Assembly (NCBI RefSeq): GCF_004684935.1
Contig: NZ_SRJD01000021.1
Span: forward strand, 1-48,340
Source: Sporolactobacillus shoreae
GTDB taxonomy: Bacteria; Bacillota; Bacilli; Bacillales; Sporolactobacillaceae
Direction: 5' to 3'
Length of the DNA stretch: 48,340 bases
The notes below the pieces were generated by a model that saw only the letters and a program-made list of their open reading frames with translations, made no database searches and was not told the DNA's origin. Positions 20,474-28,420 of the stretch are shown one piece after another; position 1 is the stretch's first letter; every line of letters begins with the position of its first letter. The translations under genes were made by a program, and so were the position numbers.

Positions 20474-21478
20474 ATGAAAATTTTACTCTTTCATGCAATC
20501 AAAGATGAGGAAGAAGCGATCCGCCACTGGTCGGAGCAGCATAAAATTGAAGTGGATACCACTCCCGATATTCTTTCCATCGACACGGTTGAACAGGTCA
20601 AAGGCTACGATGGCATCTGTATTCAGCAGCCTGTTAGGATCGAGAATCCTGACGTTTACCAAAAGTTGAAAGAATTCGGTATCAGGCAGATTGCAACCCG
20701 CACAGCTGGTTTCGATATGATTGATCTGAATGAAGCGGAGAAAAACGGGCTAATTGTCACCAATGTTCCCGCGTACTCACCTTATGCCGTAGCTGAACTC
20801 GCCGTTGCTCAAGCGATGCAGCTTGTTCGCCACGTTCCCCAGTTCAGCAAACGGATCACACATCATGATTTTCGCTGGGAGGGCCTGATCTCGCGTGAAA
20901 TCCGAACGCTTACGGTCGGGATTATCGGCACCGGGCGAATCGGGGCAACTGCTGCTCAGCTTTTTAAAGGTCTAGGCGCGCGGATCATCGGATTTGATTA
21001 TTATCCGAACAGTCAATTAAGCGGCCTTCTTGACTATCGTCCGACCCTTGAAGACGTGCTGAAAGAAGCGGACATTGTCTCTTTGCATACACCACTTCTG
21101 GACTCGACCGCCCATATGATCAATCACAACACATTGAAGTTGATGAAAAAGGACGCTGTTCTGATCAATATTGCGCGTGGTGGCCTTGTGAACACCGACG
21201 ATTTAATCGAAGCGCTTGAAAATCATGAAATTGCCGGAGCTGCGCTGGACACTTTCGAAGATGAAAGCTTTATTAACCAGGATCTGAGCGGCAAGGGTGT
21301 CAACCCACGCCTGCAGAAGCTGATTGATCTGGATCAGGTTGTGCTGACGCCTCACGTCGGTTTCTATACGACAACTGCGATTAAGAATATTGTCGAAGGC
21401 GGACTGAACAGCGTCGTCGATGTGCTGTCAACCGGAACGAGCGAGAATCAAGTTCATTCCCTTCATGCTGCAAAGTAA
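20474..21478 (+). CDS. ldhD: D-lactate dehydrogenase (D-2-hydroxyacid family)
   Basis: 334 aa, cytosolic. Reduces pyruvate to D-lactate with NADH, probably the main fermentative dehydrogenase here. The NAD-binding loop is VGIIGTGRIGATAAQLF (about residues 150-166); catalytic residues can be placed as Arg (~235, in NIARGG), Glu (~262, in LDTFEDE) and His (~294, in TPHVGFYT), the arrangement of lactobacillar D-LDH. D-2-hydroxyisocaproate dehydrogenase is a close relative and cannot be excluded by eye. Ribosome site GGGGGAAAT. Monocistronic, terminator follows. Confidence 0.88.
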   Translation: MKILLFHAIKDEEEAIRHWSEQHKIEVDTTPDILSIDTVEQVKGYDGICIQQPVRIENPDVYQKLKEFGIRQIATRTAGFDMIDLNEAEKNGLIVTNVPAYSPYAVAELAVAQAMQLVRHVPQFSKRITHHDFRWEGLISREIRTLTVGIIGTGRIGATAAQLFKGLGARIIGFDYYPNSQLSGLLDYRPTLEDVLKEADIVSLHTPLLDSTAHMINHNTLKLMKKDAVLINIARGGLVNTDDLIEALENHEIAGAALDTFEDESFINQDLSGKGVNPRLQKLIDLDQVVLTPHVGFYTTTAIKNIVEGGLNSVVDVLSTGTSENQVHSLHAAK

Positions 21479-21502
21479 AAGTGAGCGACACAATAGCGTT
21501 GT

Positions 21503-21541
21503 AAAAAAGAGACCGTTTGTTCGCAAATTGGCCTCTTTTTT
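21503..21541 (+). terminator. ldhD terminator
   Basis: AAAAAAGAG and CTCTTTTTT arms with inner TTTG/CAAA pairs and one mismatch, ending in a T-tract; 25 bp after the stop codon. Confidence 0.85.
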
Positions 21542-21594
21542 CTATTGCCAGAACTTTATTTTCGCTGATATACTTTAAAAAGGGAGGTGAAATA

Positions 21595-21867
21595 ATGTCA
21601 AGTGAACTGCAGATGGTGATGCAGGCGATCAAAGAACTCGGACACAGCGTAAACGGTTTGGATAAAAGAATGGATAGCCTTGACTCAAGAATGGATGGTT
21701 TTGAGAAGAGAATGGATGGTTTTGGAAAGAGAATGGACGGCTTAGAAAACACGATGAAATCCGGTTTTGAATCCCTGCATAAGGAAATTGAAGACAAGTA
21801 CTTTGATGTTCTGGACAAAATTGAGCTTCTCCGCGAAGAAACTCAAAATACCGCAATGGAAGTGTAG
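21595..21867 (+). CDS. Small coiled-coil protein with heptad repeats
   Basis: 90 aa, starting MSSELQMVMQAIKELG after GGGAGGTGAAATA. Residues 23-50 are four 7-residue repeats of the form (L/F)xKRMDx, encoded by four 21-bp DNA repeats (21661-21744), giving an amphipathic coiled coil that continues to the end (ENTMKSGFESLHKEIEDKY). No enzymatic motif or membrane segment. Similar short heptad proteins are common in Firmicutes and phages, with no assigned function. An upstream in-frame start at 21517 would overlap the ldhD terminator and is less likely. Confidence 0.7.
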   Translation: MSSELQMVMQAIKELGHSVNGLDKRMDSLDSRMDGFEKRMDGFGKRMDGLENTMKSGFESLHKEIEDKYFDVLDKIELLREETQNTAMEV

Positions 21868-21959
21868 CGAATCAAAAGAAGAGTCAAAAAAGCAGGGTTG
21901 CAATAAACGCGCAGAGTCTTGTCCGCAACATTCAGCCTATCCTGCTCTCACACTTCTCA

Positions 21960-22622
21960 TTAATTTTCTTCGATTTTTCTTTTCAGTAATGAACGCTTAT
22001 TCAGCACATCTTTCTCATTTTTCAGCAAGCCTCTCAGACTCATCGACAGCATGGCCAGAAACTGGTCGACAAAAGGCCTCAATTCATCAATTTGTGCCTC
22101 AGGGTGCATTTTTAGGTAGCCCATGGATCGATTTGAATAATAGTAATAATGGGACTGCAGCACGGCCTGAAGTGTCGCCGGATCGACATCATCCTTCAAG
22201 TCCAGACTTCCGATCATTTTCTGAAAAAATTCGGGAACAAGTGATTCCATTTTTTGAAACAGGTGGACTATTTTATCCGTCAGCTCTTTCGGCGGCCTCG
22301 TAAAGGCAGCGAGGACCAGCTGATAAAGATCTGGGTAATTTTTACAAAATTGAATTTCCTGTTCGCAGTACTTTTTAAATTTTTCAATCACATTTCCTTT
22401 AAAATTCCAGTCATTGTAATTCAGTTCTTCCATTGAAAAATTGATGGCGTAGATGACACTCTCTTCAAAAAGTTTTTCCTTGGATTCGTAGTAATGAAAA
22501 ACAAGGCCCTTTGAGACCCCTGCATCTTTCGCAATCTGATTTGTTGAGGCCTGTTCGAATCCTTTTTCCGCAAACTCATGAATAGCAGCTGTTAGAATTG
22601 CACTTTCTTTGGGTTCTTCCAT
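21960..22622 (-). CDS. TetR family repressor of the ABC operon
   Basis: 220 aa. The N-terminal helix-turn-helix (about residues 9-50) reads IHEFAEKGFEQASTNQIAKD followed by AGVSKGLVFHYYESKEKLF, typical of TetR/AcrR. The remainder is a ligand-binding helical domain. It is the third gene of an ATPase-permease-regulator operon; its ATG directly follows the permease TAA. Two identical-spacing TTGACCnnnnGGTCAA sites at the operon promoter are the probable operators, which would make the operon autoregulated. Confidence 0.88.
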   Translation of the reverse strand: MEEPKESAILTAAIHEFAEKGFEQASTNQIAKDAGVSKGLVFHYYESKEKLFEESVIYAINFSMEELNYNDWNFKGNVIEKFKKYCEQEIQFCKNYPDLYQLVLAAFTRPPKELTDKIVHLFQKMESLVPEFFQKMIGSLDLKDDVDPATLQAVLQSHYYYYSNRSMGYLKMHPEAQIDELRPFVDQFLAMLSMSLRGLLKNEKDVLNKRSLLKRKIEEN

Positions 22623-23429
22623 TTACGCTTTCAGATCCTTCCTGCGATAGATCCAGAAAGTCAGCAACACGGATAAAACCAGTACGATCAAGTCGGTCCA
22701 GACGTAATTCCACTGGATGCCACTCTTGAAAATCGCACTGGGCAGCGCGGTATCGACGGGCGAGAAATAGACGAGTGTCTTAAAAGTATCTTTCAGTTTG
22801 CCGACAACGCCAAGGATAAACGTCAGGAACACGAGCCCCAGTGACAGGGACGTTGCCGATTTGTTTGATGAAAGCAGCGATGACAGAAGAAATCCGACAC
22901 CGAGAAAGGTCAGACCCATTATCCATCCGGTAAATGTCAACTGAGAAAAACCTTTAAACAAATCGGACACGGAAGCTCCGGACTCCTTAAAAATCAAGCA
23001 AACGAGAAAAGCGACCACCATCGAAACAACCCAGTAGAGCGAATAAATCAGCGCGTTTGCCAACATTTTCGATGAAACGATCGAGGCACGCGAAATCGGC
23101 TGAGCATATAAGTAAGTAATGGTACCTTCTGATTCTTCGCGTGACAGCGCATTGGTACCAAGCATTGCCGCAAAAATCCCGGTCGCAATCATCACATACT
23201 GAAATTCATAACCAAAATAACCTTTTATGGTCGCAAAGGCCGCCATATCTGACAGATTGAACGCCTTCAGCATTTCTTTCGGCATCGATTTCAGATCCAT
23301 TTGCTGCAGGCCCATATCCTTCATGGCCGGGAACAGGGAAACCAGCCCCAGCGTCAGCAGCGCGACAACAATCGTCCATATAAGAAGTGTTTTTGTATGC
23401 GTTTTGCATTCCAGTCTGAAAAGTGTCAT
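22623..23429 (-). CDS. ABC transporter permease (ABC-2 type)
   Basis: 268 aa membrane protein with six predicted transmembrane segments: about residues 15-33, 85-105, 130-155, 165-190, 195-220 and 240-262. It pairs with the ATPase encoded immediately upstream, with which it shares a TAATG stop/start. The central AMLGTNALSREESEGTITYL and YAQPISRASIVSSKMLA stretch is typical of ABC-2 permeases (YhaP/NosY type). Likely a drug, lipid or peptide exporter; the substrate cannot be read from sequence. Confidence 0.87.
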   Translation of the reverse strand: MTLFRLECKTHTKTLLIWTIVVALLTLGLVSLFPAMKDMGLQQMDLKSMPKEMLKAFNLSDMAAFATIKGYFGYEFQYVMIATGIFAAMLGTNALSREESEGTITYLYAQPISRASIVSSKMLANALIYSLYWVVSMVVAFLVCLIFKESGASVSDLFKGFSQLTFTGWIMGLTFLGVGFLLSSLLSSNKSATSLSLGLVFLTFILGVVGKLKDTFKTLVYFSPVDTALPSAIFKSGIQWNYVWTDLIVLVLSVLLTFWIYRRKDLKA

Positions 23430-24325
23430 TATCTCGCCGCCTCCTGATTTTCATACATAGACATGAATTGTTCTTCGAGGTCGCGGTTGTCGACCGTTAC
23501 ATCATCCAATCCGTGAGCCATATGAGACAGTGTCTGAAAAAGGAGAGGCAGTTCTTTTTCATACGAAAAACGCGCCTCATTCTTCCCTTGTTTGATCAGC
23601 TCAGCACCAATCGTTTTCATTTGATCAAGGGGCAGATTCTCACCTTTCAATGTAATGATTTTCACATTTTTATTGATTGCTGTCAGATCTTCCACACCAA
23701 TCAGATGCCCCGCCTTGATGAACGCCACCTTTGAACAATAGTCTTCGACTTCTTTCAGATTGTGGCTGGACAAGAAAACGGTTGTGCCCTGCTCCTGTTT
23801 CTCTTTCATTAACCGGAACAGCCGCGCATGCATCAGTGGATCCAGCCCGTTCGTCGGTTCGTCCAGGATCAACAGTTCAGGGTGGTGAATCATTGCACAG
23901 ATGACGGCGACCTTCTTCTTATTCCCGAGTGAGAGGTCACCGAATTTCTTCTTCAGATCCACCTCAAAAAGTTCACAATAATGCTCCAGTTCCTGTTTGT
24001 CTTCTTTCATGTGATGGAAATCAAGCGTATAGCGGATCAGGTCATGCACGCGGAGCTGCGGATAAAAGCGGACATCGCTTGGTACATAACCAATTTTTTT
24101 CTTCACGACAACGTCTGCTCCCGGCATGTCCTGCCCGAGCAATTTGACGCTGCCTCCGTTTCGTTTAATAAAATTCAGGATCATATTCATCGTGGTCGAT
24201 TTTCCCGCGCCGTTTGGTCCGATAAAACCGAAGAATTCTCCTTCTTCCACAACCAGCGACAGCTCCTTGACCGCCGCAAACTTTCCAAAATATTTACTGA
24301 TATTGTTTAGTTCAATGACTGGCAT
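23429..24325 (-). CDS. ABC transporter ATP-binding protein
   Basis: 298 aa. Walker A GPNGAGKSTTMNM (about residues 36-48), Q-loop region, signature LSLGNKKKVAVI (the degenerate LSxGxKK form usual in exporter ATPases), Walker B LLILDEPTNGLD and switch His in SSHNL. The C-terminal 80 residues are the accessory domain often found in this subfamily. ATG at 24325 is chosen; a GTG one codon upstream is also close to the GGAG ribosome site. First gene of the exporter-TetR operon. Confidence 0.92.
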   Translation of the reverse strand: MPVIELNNISKYFGKFAAVKELSLVVEEGEFFGFIGPNGAGKSTTMNMILNFIKRNGGSVKLLGQDMPGADVVVKKKIGYVPSDVRFYPQLRVHDLIRYTLDFHHMKEDKQELEHYCELFEVDLKKKFGDLSLGNKKKVAVICAMIHHPELLILDEPTNGLDPLMHARLFRLMKEKQEQGTTVFLSSHNLKEVEDYCSKVAFIKAGHLIGVEDLTAINKNVKIITLKGENLPLDQMKTIGAELIKQGKNEARFSYEKELPLLFQTLSHMAHGLDDVTVDNRDLEEQFMSMYENQEAAR

Positions 24326-24353
24326 CACCTGTCATCTCCTATTCATTTCTGCA

Positions 24354-24402
24354 TTGACCGATTGGTCAACGTCAATATATCATGTATTGACCAGTCGGTC
24401 AA
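24354..24402 (-). promoter_or_regulatory. ABC operon promoter with two TetR operators
   Basis: Inverted repeats TTGACCGATTGGTCAA (24354-24369) and TTGACCAGTCGGTCAA (24387-24402), both perfect 6-4-6 palindromes, centres 33 bp apart. On the minus strand the -35 TTGACC lies in the distal operator and the -10 TATATT (24379-24374) follows after 17 bp, just upstream of the proximal operator. Repressor binding would block polymerase at both ends. Confidence 0.9.
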
Positions 24403-24491
24403 TAATTAGAGCCATGAATTAGTTTGGCAGATTATCTTCCATTACTTCATCGATTTTCAGTCAGAGTGCTATTCTTGAACTGTCAATCATT

Positions 24492-24983
24492 GTGACATTT
24501 TTGTGGCTAATAAACCAACAATCAGGAGGCAATGTCAGCATAGCTTTTTCAGATGCAACACAGACCATTTTAGAGGCAAAAGAGAAAAAGGAACTTACAT
24601 TTGCACAAATTGCGGAAGCGGCCGGCTGTTCAGAAGTATTCTGCACAGCCGCTCTCTATGGTCAGCAGACATTAAGCCCTGAGCAGGCAAAAGCGGTCGC
24701 CGATCTGCTTGATCTGCCGATTGAAGTCGAAAATGACTTGAAATCCATCCCCTTTCGCGGTGCTAATTTCAGTACGCCACCGACCGATCCGACGATTTAC
24801 CGGCTTTATGAAATTGTTCTCGTGTATGGCGACACCATTAAGGCGCTGATTCATGAGAAATTCGGCGACGGTATCATGAGCGCAATCGATTTTAAAATGG
24901 ATTTGGACAAAGAAGAGGACCCGCATGGCGACCGTGTCGTCATCACGCTGAACGGGAAATTTTTGAAATATAAAACGTTCTGA
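24492..24983 (+). CDS. cynS: Cyanate hydratase (cyanase), start disturbed
   Basis: Converts cyanate and bicarbonate to ammonia and CO2; cytosolic decamer. The catalytic core is intact: TDPTIYRLYEIVLVYGDTIK (Arg and Glu of the active site), then HEKFGDGIMSAIDFK with the catalytic Ser. The start is a problem. A clear AGGAGG (24523-24528) is followed two bases later by an ATG in the wrong frame that meets TAG after three codons. In the cynS frame the only starts are GTG 24492 and TTG 24501, both upstream of that ribosome site and without one of their own; an ATA at 24540 lies at proper distance. One base lost near the start would explain it. No carbonic anhydrase gene is adjacent. Confidence 0.85.
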   Translation: MTFLWLINQQSGGNVSIAFSDATQTILEAKEKKELTFAQIAEAAGCSEVFCTAALYGQQTLSPEQAKAVADLLDLPIEVENDLKSIPFRGANFSTPPTDPTIYRLYEIVLVYGDTIKALIHEKFGDGIMSAIDFKMDLDKEEDPHGDRVVITLNGKFLKYKTF

Positions 24984-25067
24984 AGCCCGGTAAAATCATT
25001 GGACTTCTGCTGCATAATCCCATCATCCTGAGGCAAGCTAGAAACGACTTGTTGAGGAGGGATTATA

Positions 25068-25301
25068 ATGGCAAAACCAGATGACCGTTCGGATAATGTG
25101 GATAAAATTGCGCGCAATATCGGCCATACACTGCAGAACATTGATGATTCCAAGGACTACATCAAAACGCATGGCGAAGAAATGAATGAAGAAGAAAAGC
25201 AGCAGATTCTCGAAAAAAATAAGCGACGTGAAGAAAGCATTAACGGCCTTCGTGAAGAAATCAATGACGAATCCGCTTACAGCAAAACCGGAAAATTTTA
25301 A
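25068..25301 (+). CDS. tlp: Small acid-soluble spore protein Tlp
   Basis: 77 aa, highly charged and without hydrophobic segments. KPDDRSDNVDKI at the N-terminus, the central HTLQNIDDS and the C-terminal EKNKRREESINGLREEINDE follow the Tlp family, minor spore-core proteins made in the forespore under SigG in Bacillus. Ribosome site AGGAGGG is perfect. Single gene followed by a terminator. It is the best evidence in the window that the host makes endospores. Confidence 0.92.
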   Translation: MAKPDDRSDNVDKIARNIGHTLQNIDDSKDYIKTHGEEMNEEEKQQILEKNKRREESINGLREEINDESAYSKTGKF

Positions 25302-25313
25302 AGAACGATCGCG

Positions 25314-25345
25314 GCGCCAGCCCAGTTTGTGGTTGGCGCTTTTTT
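25314..25345 (+). terminator. tlp terminator
   Basis: GCGCCAGCC / GGTTGGCGC stem (one G-T pair), 8-nt loop, TTTTTTA tail. Confidence 0.92.
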
Positions 25346-25444
25346 AATGGACTAATTGCACTTTTTCTTCTATATATGTATAACTCTGAGCATGAAAGTC
25401 GTTCTGCCGCACAATATGAATGGGTAAATATGCTCTGAAAATTG

Positions 25445-25562
25445 AGTTTTATTGATACTGTTCTCGTTTTTATTGATAAGGATGTACGTCTTATCGATAA
25501 ATGATGGATTTTTATTGATAGAGTTTATTTTTTTATTGATACGGGTTCAAAGTTCATTGAAA
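25445..25562. repeat. Degenerate 21-bp-period repeat, core TTTATTGATA
   Basis: The heptamer ATTGATA or a one- to two-base variant begins at 25451, 25472, 25493 (ATCGATA), 25514, 25535 and 25556 (ATTGAAA): six copies at exactly 21-bp spacing, with the 14 bases between them diverged. One plus-strand frame reads FIDxxxx repeatedly, interrupted by a stop in the third unit. No ribosome site. Confidence 0.85.
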
Positions 25563-25703
25563 TGGCTCTTTTATTGGCAATATGAGTGAATCCATTCCCC
25601 AGATACCCCTGAAGAAGTGATGATGACACTTTTTTGTGCAGTTCCTATTTGCTGTCCATTATGACAATTTATTTTCTTTAAATTAGGCTACGTTTCAATT
25701 CAA

Positions 25704-25850
25704 TGTTGTTTTTGCCCTTCGTTGATTGGAGCGGAAGGCGCGAGACTCCTGCGGGATCAGCGAGCCTGGTGAGACCCCGCAACGAGGGTACCGAGTGAGG
25801 AGGCTCACGGATCGCCCGCGGAAAGCGAGCGCCTGGAGCGAAAAACAACA
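25704..25850. repeat. GC-rich palindromic interspersed repeat (Bacillaceae type)
   Basis: About 147 bp bounded by inverted ends TGTTGTTTTTGC and GCGAAAAACAACA. The interior has GATTGGAGCGGAAGGCGCGA, TCCTGCGGGATCAGCG, GTGAGACCCCGC, GAGGAGGCTCACGG and GCGGAAAGCGAGCGCCTGGA, with several internal complementary pairs (GGCGC/GCGCC, GAGCCT/AGGCTC). I recognise it as a member of a repeat dispersed through intergenic regions of many Bacillaceae genomes. It is much more GC-rich than its surroundings. It can fold as a long RNA hairpin; no gene inside. Confidence 0.8.
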
Positions 25851-25873
25851 GAGAAGTTTAACAAAGCCTTAAA

Positions 25874-26374
25874 TTAAATAAACCGTGCCATGAGGTACTC
25901 ATCGACATAGTGATCGCCCTCCCACATGGCTTCCTTGTCTTCCCCGTAGATCGAAAAGCCCATTTTTTCGTATGCGCTGATGGCCTGTCTATTTGAAACC
26001 ATGACATACAGATAAAATTTTTTCACAATTCCTTCATCCTTTGCGATCTCCATCAATCTTTCGATCATTTGGGCAGAAATCCTCTGGCCTCTGTATTCCG
26101 GCTTAACATAAACGGCTTCGAGCGTTGCCCGATGGCGCATCTTAGGCAGCGTTTCCTTGACCAGCGTCACGATGCCGATCAGATTGTTGCCATCAAAAGC
26201 GCCGACTGTAATGGCATGCTCTCTTGACAGCCGCTCCTCAAATTCGAACAGAGAGTTCTGGATCTCAACACCATATTCCGAAGCAAACGCTTCCGGATTC
26301 TTCATCAACGCTTCAAGACGCAGCTCCCTGTATGCGGACGCATCATTTTCAGTTAACGGTTCATATTGAATCAT
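25874..26374 (-). CDS. GNAT family N-acetyltransferase
   Basis: 166 aa. N-terminal YEPLTENDASAYRELRLEAL; motif A with KPEYRGQRISAQMIERL (about residues 100-116) and motif B with VSNRQAISAYEKMGFSIYG. This organisation is that of small-molecule or protein N-acetyltransferases related to PaiA/RimI; substrate not predictable. ATG at 26374 fits a GGAGG site eight bases upstream; a longer reading from 26395 would include that site. Probably monocistronic. Confidence 0.87.
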   Translation of the reverse strand: MIQYEPLTENDASAYRELRLEALMKNPEAFASEYGVEIQNSLFEFEERLSREHAITVGAFDGNNLIGIVTLVKETLPKMRHRATLEAVYVKPEYRGQRISAQMIERLMEIAKDEGIVKKFYLYVMVSNRQAISAYEKMGFSIYGEDKEAMWEGDHYVDEYLMARFI

Positions 26375-26466
26375 GAGTAGTGCCTCCTGACGCATCGTTC
26401 ATTTTTTGCTATGTTGGTTTTATTGTTTGCCTGAAAACCGGATCTTATCGATGAAGGTGATCTTAA

Positions 26467-26838
26467 TTGAAGATTTTTGGAATAAAAAAAGAGGACTTGG
26501 ATTATTTCGTGAGAAAAGGTACCTACGCTGTGATTTTCATAGATCGCATGCAAACGCAGTTGGCGCTTGTTCTACCGGGCGACTGAATTGAACCGGGAGA
26601 ATCTGATGAACAATGCCTGCGCCGGGAGCTATTGGAAGAAACGGGTTGCGCCATTGATCAGATCTATCTCGGTCATGCGTGCAACTATTTCTTTTCATTA
26701 CTGCCGGTTCGCAGGCCTATGCTCGGCTCATCCCAGCGATTTCAAGCCCCTGATGTTTCACGCGCATCAAGCGTGGGCGGTCGAACAAGCGCTTCAGAGT
26801 ACATCCCATTTTTCATAAACTGTGGGATTCAGAGGTAA
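26467..26838 (+). pseudogene. Nudix hydrolase pseudogene
   Basis: Begins TTG after GAAGGTGAT and reads KIFGIKKEDLDYFVRKGTYA, VIFIDRMQTQLALVLPGD, then a TGA stop at 26584-26586, then IEPGESDEQCLRRELLEETG in the same frame. The stop replaces the first invariant glycine of the Nudix box (GX5EX7REUXEEXGU). After NYFFS the sequence loses similarity and a different frame supplies HAWAVEQALQ-like Nudix C-terminal text, which suggests a further frameshift. Functional members hydrolyse nucleoside diphosphate derivatives such as oxidised dNTPs. Confidence 0.8.
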
Positions 26839-27123
26839 TTTTTTACTTTTCAGCCACTCAACCGCTTTAAGAACGAGCGGAGAAGCACTCTGAATGGTCA
26901 GCTCATCAAGACTGACCCACTTTGCTCCGGCCGAGTCCTGTCCTTCAAAAATTTCCGGTTTTTGAAAAGAACCCGTTGTATCATCGATCAGGTAGAAAAT
27001 GGCGACATGATGCACATCGGACGCTATATCTGTTGAAAAGCTGTGAAGGGTGCGAAGGAATGCGGCAAGCACGGGTGCCGACCGGATCCCAGATATTTGC
27101 CACCTGTCGTCCCCCCCGATCAT
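26794..27123 (-). pseudogene. Truncated Nudix hydrolase, C-terminal part
   Basis: Residues about 35-109 match the distal half of a Nudix protein (DVHHVAIFYLID, GAKWVSLDELT, SPLVLKAVEWLKSKKLP). The Nudix box itself is missing: in its place stands DRWQISGIRSAPVLAAFLR, which looks like a box broken by deletion or frameshift, and a run of seven G residues lies at the 5' end. Likely inactive. Its 3' end overlaps, convergently, the other Nudix remnant. Confidence 0.7.
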
Positions 27124-27178
27124 CTTAAAAAGGCCCTGCTCCTGAAAAAATGAGTGCGGGATTCATTGTATCAGCAAT

Positions 27179-28366
27179 TCATGTCCGTTTAAAGTTTCTG
27201 CCCCAAAATACCGCCAGCAAAACAAAAAGCATAATACCAGACATTCCGAAACTGACTGAGAAGTTCAGCTTCTCGACCAGCCAGCCCGTAACCGGAAAGA
27301 GCATAATCATCGCCACACTGTACAACATGCTGGAAACGCTGAGCAAAGTCGCCCGGCTGGAAGAGGGAATCAACTGGTTAAAGTAATTGCTGAAAATAGG
27401 CTGACTGACAGCTCCGAGCGTATTAATACTGATAAAGCAGACAATAAGTGCTGCCAGTTGGCTGGAAAATGAAACAATCAATAGCAAGGACAGCAAAAGC
27501 AAGAACCACGTGATCAGTGCGGCTTTTCCGACTCTTTTTTCAATCTGCGGCGCCATTTTTGCCCCTATGATCTGGAATATCGCTGAGACGACGATCAGCA
27601 TACTGATCTGGATGCCCTTGAACCCATATCGATCCATCAACGACTGAAAGTAAAAAAAGTAAGTTGCCATAATACCCTGGAAAAGCGCAAAAAACAGCAT
27701 CAAAGAACGTAGCTGCTTATTTTCTTTCAAAAACAATACCGCTTTTTTTAAAATATCCAGATACCCATCCGGTTGATCAGAATGCTGCTTCACCACCGGT
27801 TTATCCGGTTCAACCATCAGAATTACGCACACAATAGCCAGCACCGAAACCAGAATCTGAATCCAATAGACTCCTTCAAAATAGCGGTTCACAAACCAGC
27901 CCGCAATAAAAACCCCTAATGTATCCGTGAATTCATAGATGGCATTAATGTTAGCGGAAACGCTGATATATTTTTCCCCAGCGTTTAATTTGCGCAATGA
28001 TTCGTAGACCAGTGCTTCATTGGTCCCGGAATTCAGATTGTACGAAAGTGCCGAAATAATAAAGCCGATCGCGAACCAGACAAAACTGTGTGAAAAAATC
28101 ATGATGCCGCTGCTGATGACGGCGCACACACGGCCCAAAACAAGACACATCCGATAGCCAAGACGATCTGCAAGTGCGCCGGAGGGCACCTCAAACATGA
28201 AGCTGGCCACATGAAAAATGCTTTCCAGCAAACCGACTTCGACGAGTGACATGCCCCTGTGGGTCAGGTAAAGCACCCATAGAGTAGTCACACCAAGAAA
28301 AGAGCAAAAAGTGTAGCCGTAATTATAGCGAATGTTATTTTTGAAACTTCTATCTACTAGATTCAT
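27179..28366 (-). CDS. Major facilitator superfamily transporter
   Basis: 395 aa, twelve predicted transmembrane segments. The motif between TM2 and TM3, FEVPSGALADRLGYRMCL (about residues 58-75), is the MFS motif A, and the N-terminus (NNIRYNYGYTFCSFLGVTTLWVLYL) resembles a family of Firmicutes efflux permeases often annotated as multidrug or tetracycline-type exporters. Substrate unknown. AGGGA precedes the ATG. A complete terminator ends 21 bp upstream of the start, leaving no room for a promoter between, so expression must depend on read-through. Confidence 0.88.
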   Translation of the reverse strand: MNLVDRSFKNNIRYNYGYTFCSFLGVTTLWVLYLTHRGMSLVEVGLLESIFHVASFMFEVPSGALADRLGYRMCLVLGRVCAVISSGIMIFSHSFVWFAIGFIISALSYNLNSGTNEALVYESLRKLNAGEKYISVSANINAIYEFTDTLGVFIAGWFVNRYFEGVYWIQILVSVLAIVCVILMVEPDKPVVKQHSDQPDGYLDILKKAVLFLKENKQLRSLMLFFALFQGIMATYFFYFQSLMDRYGFKGIQISMLIVVSAIFQIIGAKMAPQIEKRVGKAALITWFLLLLSLLLIVSFSSQLAALIVCFISINTLGAVSQPIFSNYFNQLIPSSSRATLLSVSSMLYSVAMIMLFPVTGWLVEKLNFSVSFGMSGIMLFVLLAVFWGRNFKRT

Positions 28367-28387
28367 TATATTCCCTGCACCAGATTC

Positions 28388-28420
28388 AAAAAAAAGATTG
28401 CCCCTGAGAAAAGAGCAATC
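28388..28420 (-). terminator. Terminator immediately upstream of the MFS gene
   Basis: On the minus strand GATTGC pairs with GCAATC (13-nt loop, CTC/GGG contacts), followed by eight T residues. It either ends the rap-phr transcript or acts as an attenuator in the MFS leader. Confidence 0.85.

Larger units (their letters stand above)
25346..25873. other. Gene-free 528-bp stretch
   Basis: Holds two repeats described separately (25445-25580 and 25704-25850). In the remaining parts I see no ribosome site followed by a plausible reading frame. Confidence 0.7.
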
